Origin: an uncultured Oscillospiraceae bacterium
GTDB lineage: Bacteria; Bacillota; Clostridia; Oscillospirales; Acutalibacteraceae
Assembly (NCBI GenBank): GCA_900541975.1
Contig: UQLR01000028.1
Location: forward strand, 1-16,465
Direction of reading: 5' to 3'
Length of the DNA: 16,465 nt
The notes under the pieces were generated by a model that was given only the letters and a program-made list of their open reading frames with translations, did not search any database and had not been told where the DNA came from. Of the stretch, positions 1 to 7,361 are shown in pieces (position 1 is the stretch's first letter; every line of letters starts with the position of its first letter). The translations under genes and the position numbers were made by a program.

Positions 1-9
1 TATGATTTT

Positions 10-37
10 ATTATACTTAAAAAAAGAAAAAAGTCAA
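10..37 (-). promoter_or_regulatory. Sigma-A-type promoter for a gene beyond the left edge
   Basis: Read on the minus strand, TTGACT (32-37) and a perfect TATAAT (10-15) are separated by 16 bases of T-rich sequence. The orientation points out of the window, so the gene it serves is not visible. It sits 27 bases after the stop of the RNase M5-like gene, with no GC-rich terminator hairpin between them, so the upstream operon may read through. Confidence 0.7.
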
Positions 38-63
38 GGGAAAAAATACCAAATAAACAAATT

Positions 64-660
64 TTATAAATTTAGCTCCTTTAAAAGCGAAGTGAACGCC
101 TCTTTTGTATATAGACAGTTGATATATTCCAGTATTGCGTTTACAGACAGATATGCAGGCAGCTGCAATTTTTGCAGCAACGCCTTCCGCTTTTGCACGC
201 TGTTTTTTCCTCCAGCCAAACCCAATGCAAACAGGTCTGCTTTTGTTATAGGGCAGTGTGCATTTTGCAAACTTTCTTCGCCCAGAAAGACAGCGCCGCT
301 GTTTTTAAGCGCCTGTATAATATGCGCCTTACCAAACCCCTCTACGCCCAAAAGGCCCTCTTTGGAAGCTGTTGCCTTTCGTTTTTCTTTTCCCCGCACT
401 GCCGGCACATATGCGTGGGTGATACTTTCTTCCGGTACAATCCCTTTTAAATAATTGCGTATAACAAAACCCGCTCCATCGCTGTCGGTTAGAATCAAAA
501 TGCCTCTTTTTTCCGCAAGGCAGCGAATTAAATGCACTTTTTCCTTATCTTTAAAAATCCGAAATCCGTTTGTTTCAATAATTGGGGCGTCTACAATGGA
601 CTGCAGCCTGATTTTGTCATACCGTCCTTCTACAATAATCGCCTGTTTAATTTTAACCAA
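64..660 (-). CDS. rnmV: RNase M5-like Toprim protein (DUF4093 type)
   Basis: A 198-residue Toprim-fold protein. RNase M5 matures the 5' and 3' ends of 5S rRNA precursor. Visible Toprim landmarks are IIVEGRYDK near residues 8-16 (catalytic Glu), the IETNG strand near 28-32 and LTDSDGAG near 57-64 (Asp-x-Asp). The C-terminal block (GLLGVEG, then DLFALGLAGG) aligns in order with Bacillus RNase M5, whose length is similar. The Asp motif differs from the classical TDPDFPGE form, so this may be the clostridial DUF4093 paralogue rather than the true 5S enzyme. Start choice: an in-frame ATG at 666 overlaps the Shine-Dalgarno (AAGGAG ends at 668), whereas TTG at 660 lies 7 bases after it and gives the family-typical MxKIK start. 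The gene overlaps the end of holA by 8 bases, so translation is probably coupled. The family is clear; the exact substrate is inferred. Confidence 0.8.
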   Translation of the reverse strand: MVKIKQAIIVEGRYDKIRLQSIVDAPIIETNGFRIFKDKEKVHLIRCLAEKRGILILTDSDGAGFVIRNYLKGIVPEESITHAYVPAVRGKEKRKATASKEGLLGVEGFGKAHIIQALKNSGAVFLGEESLQNAHCPITKADLFALGLAGGKNSVQKRKALLQKLQLPAYLSVNAILEYINCLYTKEAFTSLLKELNL

Positions 661-1702
661 CGTCATACTCCTTCTTTGCAAGCAGCATAAGCTTTACAAT
701 CAGCTCCTGCAAAAGCACCTGCTTATCACAAGGTGTGCTTTTCATCTTTTCGTCCACTTCAATCAACGCGGCCAGGCTTTCCCTGAGCGCTGCAGTCGGC
801 AAGCCCTTTGCATAACGCTGTGCGTTTGTCAGTCGAAACTCTTTGCGTTTATAGTCAAAACACGCTGCTATATCGGCAGTCTTTTTCCCGTTTTCAATAG
901 CCACACGCACTCTGTACATATCCACATATGCGCTGGCAAGCACCGCCAAAATACTAACCGGCTCTTCTTTCTGATAAAAAAGCATATCCAACTGTCCAAA
1001 GGCCTTGTCGTATTGGCCTGTTAAAACGAATTTAGAAAGGTCAAACACGCGGGCTTCCAAATTTTTCACAACTGTTTTTTCTATATCTTCTTGTGTAATC
1101 TCTCTGCCGTACGCATAGGCGCACAACTTTTCCAACTCGTTTTGCAGCGTGGAAAGATCCGTGCCGCAATAACGGATAAGCCTTTGCGCTTCTGCTTCTG
1201 TAAGCGTTGCTCCCTGCTTGCGTGCCCAGGACGCCAACTGCTTTTCCAGCGCAGCCTGGCCTATTTTGTTTAGCTCTGCCACAACGCCAAGACGCGCAAT
1301 CTCTGCAACCAGCTTTTTATTTTTGGTTTTAGACATATCCGGCATAATCGTCAACGCGCTGATTACAACAGACGTTGTGTCCGGCAGGTTTGCCAGCATC
1401 TCCAGCAACTTTGCAAAGGCAGTATCCGAAAGTCTGCAAGCGTCCAGATCTTTTATGTTTACATAATTTTTTCCGCCCATAAACGGTAAAACATTTGCCG
1501 CTATGGCAATCTGGTCTATATCGTCTGCACCGCTGAATACATGAAAGGAAAATTCCGACGGGGATTTTCCTGCTATTTTTTCGGTTAGCTTGTTGGTGTA
1601 ATGGCGCACCAGCAGCTTTTCATTGCCGTACAGATAATAAATGCTTTCCATATTCTGCTCTTTTATGCTTTTCCTGAGTTCTGTTTCCGAAAGCTTCGCC
1701 AT
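653..1702 (-). CDS. holA: DNA polymerase III, delta subunit (clamp loader)
   Basis: A 349-residue protein of normal HolA length. The delta subunit opens the beta sliding clamp in the clamp-loader complex. The N-terminal segment has the family signature YYLYGNEKLLVRHYTNKL (residues 22-39), which stands in for a P-loop but lacks the functional Walker lysine motif, as expected for delta. The middle has the typical VLPFMGGKNYVNIKD block. The helical C-terminal half includes SFxxYKRKEFRL-like and LIEVDEKMKSTP motifs common in Firmicutes HolA. ATG at 1702 follows an AAAGGGGTG Shine-Dalgarno. It lies 24 bases downstream of comEC, the usual Firmicutes order, and overlaps the RNase M5-like gene. Confidence 0.93.
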   Translation of the reverse strand: MAKLSETELRKSIKEQNMESIYYLYGNEKLLVRHYTNKLTEKIAGKSPSEFSFHVFSGADDIDQIAIAANVLPFMGGKNYVNIKDLDACRLSDTAFAKLLEMLANLPDTTSVVISALTIMPDMSKTKNKKLVAEIARLGVVAELNKIGQAALEKQLASWARKQGATLTEAEAQRLIRYCGTDLSTLQNELEKLCAYAYGREITQEDIEKTVVKNLEARVFDLSKFVLTGQYDKAFGQLDMLFYQKEEPVSILAVLASAYVDMYRVRVAIENGKKTADIAACFDYKRKEFRLTNAQRYAKGLPTAALRESLAALIEVDEKMKSTPCDKQVLLQELIVKLMLLAKKEYDVG

Positions 1703-1726
1703 GGATTTTCACCCCTTTCCCCCTGC

Positions 1727-3910
1727 TCACCTTGCAAGCATAATTTCCACCCCGCTGTTCGGCGTAGCAGCAATATATTGAATATACGGTGCAGCCATAT
1801 ACGCCTGTGCTGTGGATTTTTCAACGGTATTGGAAATAACCAGGCTGCCGCTGCGTAAAAGATAATAATCCTCAGGTAAAACAGACAGTATGCACAAATC
1901 CGCATTACGCCACGCAGCAGGCACGTCCTGTAAACGGCCTCCGTCCGGGCAAAGCAGCACGTCCTGATCCCGCGTTTGCAAATAAACCCACACGCAGCCG
2001 TTTTTGGGCAGCAATTCTATTTTTATATTTTCCCAAAGCTGGACCTGACGCTGCCCCTGGAAGCGTATAACCTCATTTTCACTTTCTGCCAGCGCTTTTT
2101 CCAGCTCTTCGTTTCCCTCTGTATCATACAGTAAAATATTCTGCACGTCAAATTGCTCCGCCAGTTCTTTTGCATAACGCGTACTGCGCTTTCCGGTTGT
2201 AACAAGCAAAAGATCAACAGGTTTGGGGTTATCCTCCAGATACTGCAAAAGCGCCTCCTGATCCGGGCTGCCTCCACAGGATAAAACCGCGCGTGACGAC
2301 GTATTCTCTAAAACGACACTGGTTCCGTCTCCCGTATCCTGGATTTTCAGCGTAACCGTATGCATGTGAAACAGCGTATCTGTCAAAATACCGCACAACA
2401 AAACTGCAAGCGACAGCAGCGCCGTTGCCCTTACAGGCTTCCAGCCCCGGTTGCCAAGCACTGCAATTGCCACCATAATCAGGGTTGCGCTCATCCATAA
2501 CCATATGTAAGGCTTATCTATATTGACCTGCGCATACGGCAGGCCCGCTAAAAGCTCCGAAACAAAAAGCATATAGCTGCACAGAGCCGTTATCACAAAC
2601 GCAAACGGATATGCCAAAAACGAAAATATCCCGCAAAAAGGCAAAAGTGCCATAGGCAACGCCAATATCAGCACCAGCTGCGCCGCCCATACCAGCAGCA
2701 GATTCGCCGGCAGAAAGTACAAAGAAAACGTACCGAAGCTGAACAACATAATCGGCATGGTCATAACTGTTGCACATAAAGACACAAGCAGCGTTGTTCC
2801 AACAAAACGCAACGGTACAGCGCCAAACTTCAAATGTTTAAGCTTTGCATCCAGCCATCTTTCCGCCGGCGGATAAAGCAAAATGATCCCCAGCGTCGCC
2901 CCAAAAGAAAGCAGCATGCCGACGTCCCCCGCCGCAAGTGGGTTGAAAACGGTAAGCAGAAGCGCTGCAAGCCCTAGCGAATTCAGAGAATCCGCCTGCT
3001 TGTGGAATAGCCTGCCGGCCATATAGATAACCAGCATAATACCGGCGCGCATCACAGACGGCGTAAATCCGGTGACTGCCATAAAAACAAAAATTCCGGA
3101 AATTGAAGCCATACATGCCGGGCGGCCGCGCCTAAACAATTTGTAAAAAAACATATAGAGAAAATTTGCAATAACCGACATATGCAATCCCGAAACCACA
3201 ATCAGATGACCGGCGCCGGTTATATTGAACTGTGTTTTTACATCCCGATTCAACCCTTGCTTATCACCAAGCAGCAGCGCATTGGTAAGGGAGGCCTGCT
3301 GTACAGGCATAATATCGCGTACTGCCTGCGAGATTGCCTGCCTTGCGTAAAGCGCGTAGCAATACAGAGGCTTGTCCGGGTTTCCCGTAACCTGGACATC
3401 CCCCTCCTGCGCACTGCCCGACACAAACATTCCCTTTGCCGCATAATAGTCCTGCGCCGGCTCATACACCTGTCGGAAGCGCACATGGCAGGAAATGCTG
3501 TCAAAAAAATCCGCCTCTATGGGAGAATTCAGCGATAACATAAAACGAATCTGCTGCGGGGCGCCTTCATATGCAATTTGTGTTGTTTCTATTGTATAAT
3601 AATATCTTCCGTACTGCTCATATGGAAGATCAGCTATGGTCCCCGTGACAAAAGCGGTCTGCCCTTCTAAAACTTTTACAGGTTTGGCAATGGCCGTATT
3701 GGCCGCAAAAAACGCTGCAAACGCAACGCAGGCAGACAAAAGCGCTGCCGGCACGGCCTTTTGCCTGCGCAGGGGCCTGACAAACAGAGAAACCACAAAA
3801 GCAGGCAAAAGTGCAAGCGCCAGATAAAAAGACTGCTTCTCCCCACAGGCAAAGGCTACAACCAATGCAAACAGATACGATAATCCTATGGTAGCCAACG
3901 GCCGTTTCAT
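1727..3910 (-). CDS. comEC: ComEC/Rec2-family DNA uptake channel, degenerate C-terminal domain
   Basis: A 727-residue polytopic membrane protein. ComEC forms the channel that carries single-stranded DNA across the membrane during transformation. Residues 1-70 hold membrane segments and 75-180 an OB-like DUF4131 region. The competence domain (about 200-500) carries the hallmark GHLIVVSGLHMS (234-245), the FTPSVMRAG block (282-290) and NPLAAGDVGMLLSFGATLGI (323-342). After a last membrane segment (about 494-512), residues 517-727 resemble the metallo-beta-lactamase-like domain in strand pattern (IQDTGDGTSVVL, then VDLLLVTTGKRSTRY). The HxHxDH metal motif expected after the second block is absent. 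ATG at 3910 follows an AGGGGG-rich ribosome binding site. It is fourth from the end of the minus-strand run and directly precedes holA. No comEA is in the window, so active competence is not implied. Confidence 0.9.
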   Translation of the reverse strand: MKRPLATIGLSYLFALVVAFACGEKQSFYLALALLPAFVVSLFVRPLRRQKAVPAALLSACVAFAAFFAANTAIAKPVKVLEGQTAFVTGTIADLPYEQYGRYYYTIETTQIAYEGAPQQIRFMLSLNSPIEADFFDSISCHVRFRQVYEPAQDYYAAKGMFVSGSAQEGDVQVTGNPDKPLYCYALYARQAISQAVRDIMPVQQASLTNALLLGDKQGLNRDVKTQFNITGAGHLIVVSGLHMSVIANFLYMFFYKLFRRGRPACMASISGIFVFMAVTGFTPSVMRAGIMLVIYMAGRLFHKQADSLNSLGLAALLLTVFNPLAAGDVGMLLSFGATLGIILLYPPAERWLDAKLKHLKFGAVPLRFVGTTLLVSLCATVMTMPIMLFSFGTFSLYFLPANLLLVWAAQLVLILALPMALLPFCGIFSFLAYPFAFVITALCSYMLFVSELLAGLPYAQVNIDKPYIWLWMSATLIMVAIAVLGNRGWKPVRATALLSLAVLLCGILTDTLFHMHTVTLKIQDTGDGTSVVLENTSSRAVLSCGGSPDQEALLQYLEDNPKPVDLLLVTTGKRSTRYAKELAEQFDVQNILLYDTEGNEELEKALAESENEVIRFQGQRQVQLWENIKIELLPKNGCVWVYLQTRDQDVLLCPDGGRLQDVPAAWRNADLCILSVLPEDYYLLRSGSLVISNTVEKSTAQAYMAAPYIQYIAATPNSGVEIMLAR

Positions 3911-3935
3911 GCCTTTCCCCCTCTATGCAAAAACA

Positions 3936-3981
3936 GGGAAGTTCCCATACCTGTAATTCAAACAGCATGGGAATTCCCCAT
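3936..3981. promoter_or_regulatory. Pair of GGGAA/TTCCC palindromes before comEC
   Basis: Between the PRTase-like gene and comEC lie GGGAAGTTCCC (3936-3946) and ATGGGAATTCCCCAT (3967-3981). Their centres are about 32 bases apart, roughly three helical turns. They share the core GGGAA-TTCCC followed by CAT or AT. They could be an operator pair or an RNA structure between the two cistrons. No T-tract follows, so they do not look like a terminator. Function is inference only. Confidence 0.35.
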
Positions 3982-3994
3982 AAACATTCCATCT

Positions 3995-4543
3995 TTAATC
4001 CGCTGCACCCTGCATAAACAGCGGCAAAGGCGCCAGATAAATAATATCGTCCCGTTTTGCAGCATCACCTTCCGCCAACACAGCCGCCTTTCCAACGACG
4101 GCTCCACCTGCCTGCCGGACCAGCTCTTCCAGTGCATGCAGGGAATTTCCTGTGCTGATTACATCATCCACGATCAAAACGCGGCGCCCGCGTAAGCGCC
4201 TGGCTTTATCTTCCGCCAGAAAAAGCGACTGTTCACGCTGTGTTGTAATGGATCGGACCTGAACGCTGATCGGATTGTGCATATATACTTTCACCGTTTT
4301 TCTTGCTACTACATAATCTCGGCAGCCAATCCTTGCCATTTCATAGCAAAGCGGAATTGCCTTTGCCTCCGCCGTCAAAATTACATCATGCGCAGAACAT
4401 TTCTGTAAAAGCGCCTTTGCGCACTCTTCCGTAATTTCCACATCGCCAAACATAATAAACGCAGCGATAGACAGGTCTTTATTGACAGAACAAACCGGCA
4501 GCTTACGCCGGCAGCCTGCAATGGTTATTTCATATTCCTGCAT
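3995..4543 (-). CDS. Adenine phosphoribosyltransferase-like protein
   Basis: A 182-residue type I PRTase-fold protein. The PRPP-binding motif VLIVDDVISTGNS is at residues 122-134. An Apt-like order is visible: VILTAEAKAIPLCYEMA (54-70) as the PPi loop/substrate region, then VARKTVKVYMHNPISV (78-93), where true Apt carries its RKxxK segment. Such enzymes join a purine base to PRPP to make the nucleotide. The N-terminal 45 residues differ from canonical Apt, so the substrate could be another purine, or the role could be regulatory. The start at 4543 follows GAGG, 5 bases away. It lies 37 bases after the HIT gene and 84 bases before comEC. Confidence 0.8.
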   Translation of the reverse strand: MQEYEITIAGCRRKLPVCSVNKDLSIAAFIMFGDVEITEECAKALLQKCSAHDVILTAEAKAIPLCYEMARIGCRDYVVARKTVKVYMHNPISVQVRSITTQREQSLFLAEDKARRLRGRRVLIVDDVISTGNSLHALEELVRQAGGAVVGKAAVLAEGDAAKRDDIIYLAPLPLFMQGAAD

Positions 4544-4580
4544 GTTTTCCTCTTCCCTTTTATTTGTTCTTTATCAGATA

Positions 4581-4919
4581 TTACGCCATCGTCGTATTCA
4601 GTTTTTTCCCACCCAAAATATGAAAATGCAGGTGAAACACCGTTTGTCCACCGTCCGGGCCGCAATTGTTTACAACGCGATATCCATTTGACAAATCCAT
4701 TTTCTGCGCAATTTTGGGGATAGTTGCAAAAATATGCGCAACCACCGCACTATTTTCTTCATTCAGCGCATTGGTATTTGAAATATGCGCCTTGGGGATC
4801 ACCAATACATGTACTGGTGCCTGCGGCGAAAGATCCTCAAACGCCAAAATTTGCTCGTCCTCATATATTTTTTTTGTGGAAACCGATCCGTCGACCAATT
4901 TACAAAATATACAATCCAT
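4581..4919 (-). CDS. HIT-family nucleotide hydrolase (HinT-like)
   Basis: A 112-residue histidine-triad protein of the usual HinT length. HinT enzymes hydrolyse purine nucleoside phosphoramidates and acyl-AMPs. The catalytic triad HLHFH is at residues 96-100 in the context TVFHLHFHILGG. The N-terminus MDCIFCKL has the two Cys of a family zinc site, and residues 28-45 match the substrate strand EDLSPQAPVHVLVIPKAH. ATG at 4919 follows AAGGAGAGG. It is the first gene of the minus-strand run that continues into the PRTase-like gene, and a promoter lies 41 bases upstream. Confidence 0.93.
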   Translation of the reverse strand: MDCIFCKLVDGSVSTKKIYEDEQILAFEDLSPQAPVHVLVIPKAHISNTNALNEENSAVVAHIFATIPKIAQKMDLSNGYRVVNNCGPDGGQTVFHLHFHILGGKKLNTTMA

Positions 4920-4959
4920 TGAGCATCCTCTCCTTCTTTATATAACATTTTACCGTTTT

Positions 4960-4988
4960 ATTGTACCATAGCAAAATCGTTTCGTAAA
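4960..4988 (-). promoter_or_regulatory. Promoter of the HIT-PRTase-comEC-holA-rnmV run
   Basis: On the minus strand, TTTACG (4983-4988) and TACAAT (4960-4965) are separated by 17 bases. The -10 is extended (TGG before TACAAT). It gives a leader of about 35 bases to the HIT start codon and is divergent from the promoter at 5061-5088. Confidence 0.65.
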
Positions 4989-5060
4989 GTTTTTTGTTTT
5001 CTTTAACATAGAAAAGCGTTCGCATTGCCTGGCAGGAAATGGTTTGGCCGCCCTGTTCCG

Positions 5061-5088
5061 TTGCATTTTCCGGTATTTTTTGTATAAT
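5061..5088 (+). promoter_or_regulatory. Promoter before the decayed DUF2079 gene
   Basis: TTGCAT (5061-5066) and a perfect TATAAT (5083-5088) have a 16-base spacer. It lies about 29 bases before the first plausible ATG (5117) of the pseudogene, so the remnant is probably still transcribed. Confidence 0.65.
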
Positions 5089-5116
5089 AGGTGCAGGCAG
5101 AGCATGAGAAACAAAA

Positions 5117-5950
5117 ATGAAGGAGCGTACAACGTACGCATGTATTGCGCGCTACCAGTCTTATACCGCGCATAATTTTGACTTTGGCATTTTTACACAG
5201 ATGTTTGAAAACATGCGCACAACCGGGCTGCCGGACACAACGGTGGAACGAAACATTCTTATGTCGCATTTTGGTGTGCATTTTTCCCCGTTTTATTATA
5301 TTCTGCTCCCGTTTTATATGATTGTACCCAGGCCTGAAACACCGCTTGTTCTGCAGACTGTTTTTGTTGCTGCCGGCGTTTTTGCCGTTCCTTCCGCTTG
5401 CCTTTACTCCGCTTATGGGGCAGAAAAAATCTGTTTTCCTGCTGTTAATCCCTATGCTGGTGGTAGACCTGATGTCCAATTGGCAGTACCAGTACGATAT
5501 CAACTACCAGTACCCCTTTGGTGTTGCAGCACTTTTGATTTATATAGCGCTCCTGGCTGTTAAAGAGATGCGTACAGAAAAAACAGTTTACCGTACTGCT
5601 TTCGTGCGCCTTATGCGTGGTTATGTCTTTTTTCCTGTTTTTCCCCCACGTATGCAAAATTTAATTTCTTACAACAGCACTGTGCAAAGCACCGTGCAGG
5701 CATATAACGAACTGATTGCGACAATCCCAAAAGACGCTTCCATAACGGCAAATGGATATTATATTCCCCATATGTATAATTCTAAAAACCTGTACATGTA
5801 CCCAATTACTATGCCTCTACAGCGGATAAAACGGAATACATGCTTGTCTCTGCCAACGACGTAGCATCGGACAAAGACGGCTTGAAAACATTTATGGGTG
5901 ATGATTATACGCTAATTGATTCTGCCGAGGATATGCAGCTTTATCAGTAA
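5117..5950 (+). pseudogene. Decayed DUF2079 membrane protein gene
   Basis: Three pieces of one DUF2079 protein, normally roughly 450-600 residues, lie in order in two reading frames. Piece 1 (5117 to about 5380) reads RYQSYTAHNFDFGIFTQ and HFGVHFSPFYYILLPFY, the family N-terminal half, but the first membrane helix that should precede it is missing. Piece 2, in another frame from about 5390, reads FLLLIPMLVVDLMSNWQYQY through IPKDASITANGYYIPHMYNS, the family C-terminal half. Between them the central membrane region, on the order of 200 residues, is absent. Piece 3 (from 5804, back in the first frame) reads NYYASTADKTEYMLVS and ends at the TAA at 5948-5950. At least two frame changes and two deletions are needed, so it is broken. 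Family members are thought to be envelope glycan or polyprenyl-linked sugar transferase-like proteins; the original role is unknown. Confidence 0.85.
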
Positions 5951-5968
5951 AAATAAAATGAAAAAAAT

Positions 5969-6002
5969 AAGACCCAGTGCATAGTACTTTGCACCGGGTC
6001 TT
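5969..6002. terminator. Bidirectional terminator
   Basis: AAGACCCAGTGCA pairs with TGCACCGGGTCTT across an 8-base loop. The one imperfect pair is A-C when read on plus and G-U when read on minus. TTTT follows on the plus side and TTATTTTTTT on the minus side. It lies between the converging DUF2079 remnant and the 59-codon gene; the minus-strand version is the better one. Confidence 0.8.
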
Positions 6003-6025
6003 TTGCTGTAAATACAGTTCTTGCT

Positions 6026-6205
6026 TTATTTCAGTTTATTTTTGTTCCAATATTCATGCTCACAAATGTCCGCTTCCTTTTCGTCCATACAACTGCCGCT
6101 GCTGTTAAAAAGGCCTTTTCCTATTGTATAACCATGATCTGCTGCTTTGGCGTATGCAACAGCGGCTATAACAATTACAGCCAGCAGTACAAATAAAATG
6201 AGCAT
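6026..6205 (-). CDS. Small single-pass membrane protein, 59 residues
   Basis: ATG at 6205 to TAA at 6026-6028. Residues 1-19 (MLILFVLLAVIVIAAVAYA) form one hydrophobic helix, either a membrane anchor or an uncleaved signal. Residues 20-59 are polar, with two cysteines (39 and 48) and an acidic middle. A GGGAG ribosome site lies just before the start, a promoter with exact TTGACA lies upstream and a terminator follows closely, so it is a self-contained transcription unit. I do not recognise a family. The soluble part is too short for a known enzyme. The cysteines could form a disulfide if outside, or bind a metal. Confidence 0.65.
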   Translation of the reverse strand: MLILFVLLAVIVIAAVAYAKAADHGYTIGKGLFNSSGSCMDEKEADICEHEYWNKNKLK

Positions 6206-6255
6206 ACGCTCCCTCTCTTTTCACATATGTGTTCTTATCTCTTATTTATGTTATT

Positions 6256-6285
6256 ATAATATTGCAACGCAACTTTCGTTGTCAA
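6256..6285 (-). promoter_or_regulatory. Promoter of the 59-codon gene
   Basis: On the minus strand, an exact TTGACA (6280-6285) and TATTAT (6256-6261) are separated by 18 bases. The leader to the ATG at 6205 is about 45 bases. Confidence 0.65.
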
Positions 6286-6337
6286 GCGTATAATTCAACC
6301 GAAAAGGGAAGGGCTTATAAAGGAAAAAACACCTGGT

Positions 6338-6883
6338 TTACTTACCAAAATAACGTTCCAGCAATCCCTTAAAGCCAGCTCCATGACGGGCCTCGTCCTT
6401 GGCCATTTCATGAACGGTATCGTGGATGGCATCCAGATTAAGCGCTTTTGCCTTCTTTGCAATCTCAAACTTACCTGCACAGGCGCCTGTTTCAGCCTCT
6501 ACACGCATTTCCAAATTTTTCTTTGTGCTGTCTGTCACCACTTCGCCCAAAAGCTCAGCAAACTTTGCGGCATGCTCCGCTTCCTCAAACGCATATTTTG
6601 TAAAAGCGGCGGAAATTTCAGGATAGCCTTCTCTGTCGGCTACTCTTGCCATTGCAAGGTACATGCCCACTTCGCTGCATTCTCCGTTAAAGTTCGCTAC
6701 CAGTCCGTCGTAAATTTCCTGGTCCACACCCTTTGCGACCCCAACCTCGTGCACGGTTGCAAAACCTGCGTCTTCCACAACCTCTTTAAACTTCTCCTTC
6801 GGCGCTTTGCATAAGGGACATACGTCCGGCGCCTCGTTGCCTTCATGTACATAACCACATACTGAACATACAAATTTCTTCAT
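6338..6883 (-). CDS. Reverse rubrerythrin (N-terminal rubredoxin domain)
   Basis: A 181-residue non-heme iron peroxidase. These proteins reduce hydrogen peroxide, and some also handle oxygen, in the cytoplasm of anaerobes. Residues 1-35 form a rubredoxin-like FeS4 domain with CSVC (5-8) and CPLC (21-24). The rest is a four-helix ferritin-like diiron domain with [36 protein letters not shown] and DEARHGAGF supplying the Glu/His ligands. Ordinary rubrerythrin carries the rubredoxin domain at the C-terminus, so this is the reverse type known from clostridia. ATG at 6883 follows GGAGG. It lies 51 bases after the Fur-family gene on the same strand, so the two likely form one peroxide-responsive operon. 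Confidence 0.93.
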   Translation of the reverse strand: MKKFVCSVCGYVHEGNEAPDVCPLCKAPKEKFKEVVEDAGFATVHEVGVAKGVDQEIYDGLVANFNGECSEVGMYLAMARVADREGYPEISAAFTKYAFEEAEHAAKFAELLGEVVTDSTKKNLEMRVEAETGACAGKFEIAKKAKALNLDAIHDTVHEMAKDEARHGAGFKGLLERYFGK

Positions 6884-6917
6884 ATTTTTTCCTCCACTTA
6901 TTAAAATAAATATTTTA

Positions 6918-6932
6918 GTCCGAAAAACGGAC
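6918..6932 (-). other. Small hairpin between the regulator and rubrerythrin genes
   Basis: GTCCG and CGGAC pair perfectly around a five-T loop (as read on minus), starting two bases after the regulator stop codon. No T-tract directly follows, so it is more likely a processing or mRNA-stability element, or a weak attenuator, than a terminator. Confidence 0.4.
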
Positions 6933-6934
6933 GG

Positions 6935-7342
6935 TCAGGCGTCTTTTTCCTCATCTTTCTTCTGACAGGCCGTACACTTGCCATAAAAGCACAGATTATG
7001 ATACTCCACCTTAAGGCCGTACGTATCCATAACGGAATAATCAAGTAATTTGTTATCTTCCATTTCATGAATATCCAGCACTGCGCCACAGTCTGTACAG
7101 ATAAAATGCGCATGCGGTTTTGTATTACCGTCAATACGCTCCTGGCCGCCTACCGTACCTACAGAAGCAACCACACCCTGTTCTTTGAACAGAGCGATAT
7201 TCCGGTAAACCGTTCCAAGGCTCAGATCAGGATAGCGCGGCTTTAAATCATTATAGACCCATTCTGCAGTGGGGTGAATTGCTGTAGAACAGATGGACTG
7301 AAGAATTGCTTCCCTTTTTTTGCTGAAGTTTTGTCTTCTCAT
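6935..7342 (-). CDS. Fur-family metalloregulator, PerR-like
   Basis: A 135-residue Fur-family repressor. Residues 1-75 form the winged helix (HPTAEWVYNDL, SLGTVYRNIALFKEQGVV). The C-terminal dimerisation domain has the structural zinc site CTDC (82-85) and CTAC (123-126). The regulatory site matches PerR: His23, Asp71, His77, His79 and Asp90 align with PerR His37, Asp85, His91, His93 and Asp104. Asp rather than Glu at the second acidic position favours peroxide sensing by Fe/Mn over iron sensing. Co-transcription with a rubrerythrin supports PerR. ATG at 7342 follows AAAGGG. Fur or Zur function cannot be excluded from sequence alone. Confidence 0.85.
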   Translation of the reverse strand: MRRQNFSKKREAILQSICSTAIHPTAEWVYNDLKPRYPDLSLGTVYRNIALFKEQGVVASVGTVGGQERIDGNTKPHAHFICTDCGAVLDIHEMEDNKLLDYSVMDTYGLKVEYHNLCFYGKCTACQKKDEEKDA

Positions 7343-7361
7343 ACCGTTTGCCCTTTAAAAA

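Noticed and set aside
3630..3992. 120-codon minus-strand frame spanning the comEC start
   Set aside because: It overlaps the strongly supported comEC N-terminus in another frame; its apparent membrane character is a shadow of comEC hydrophobic codons.
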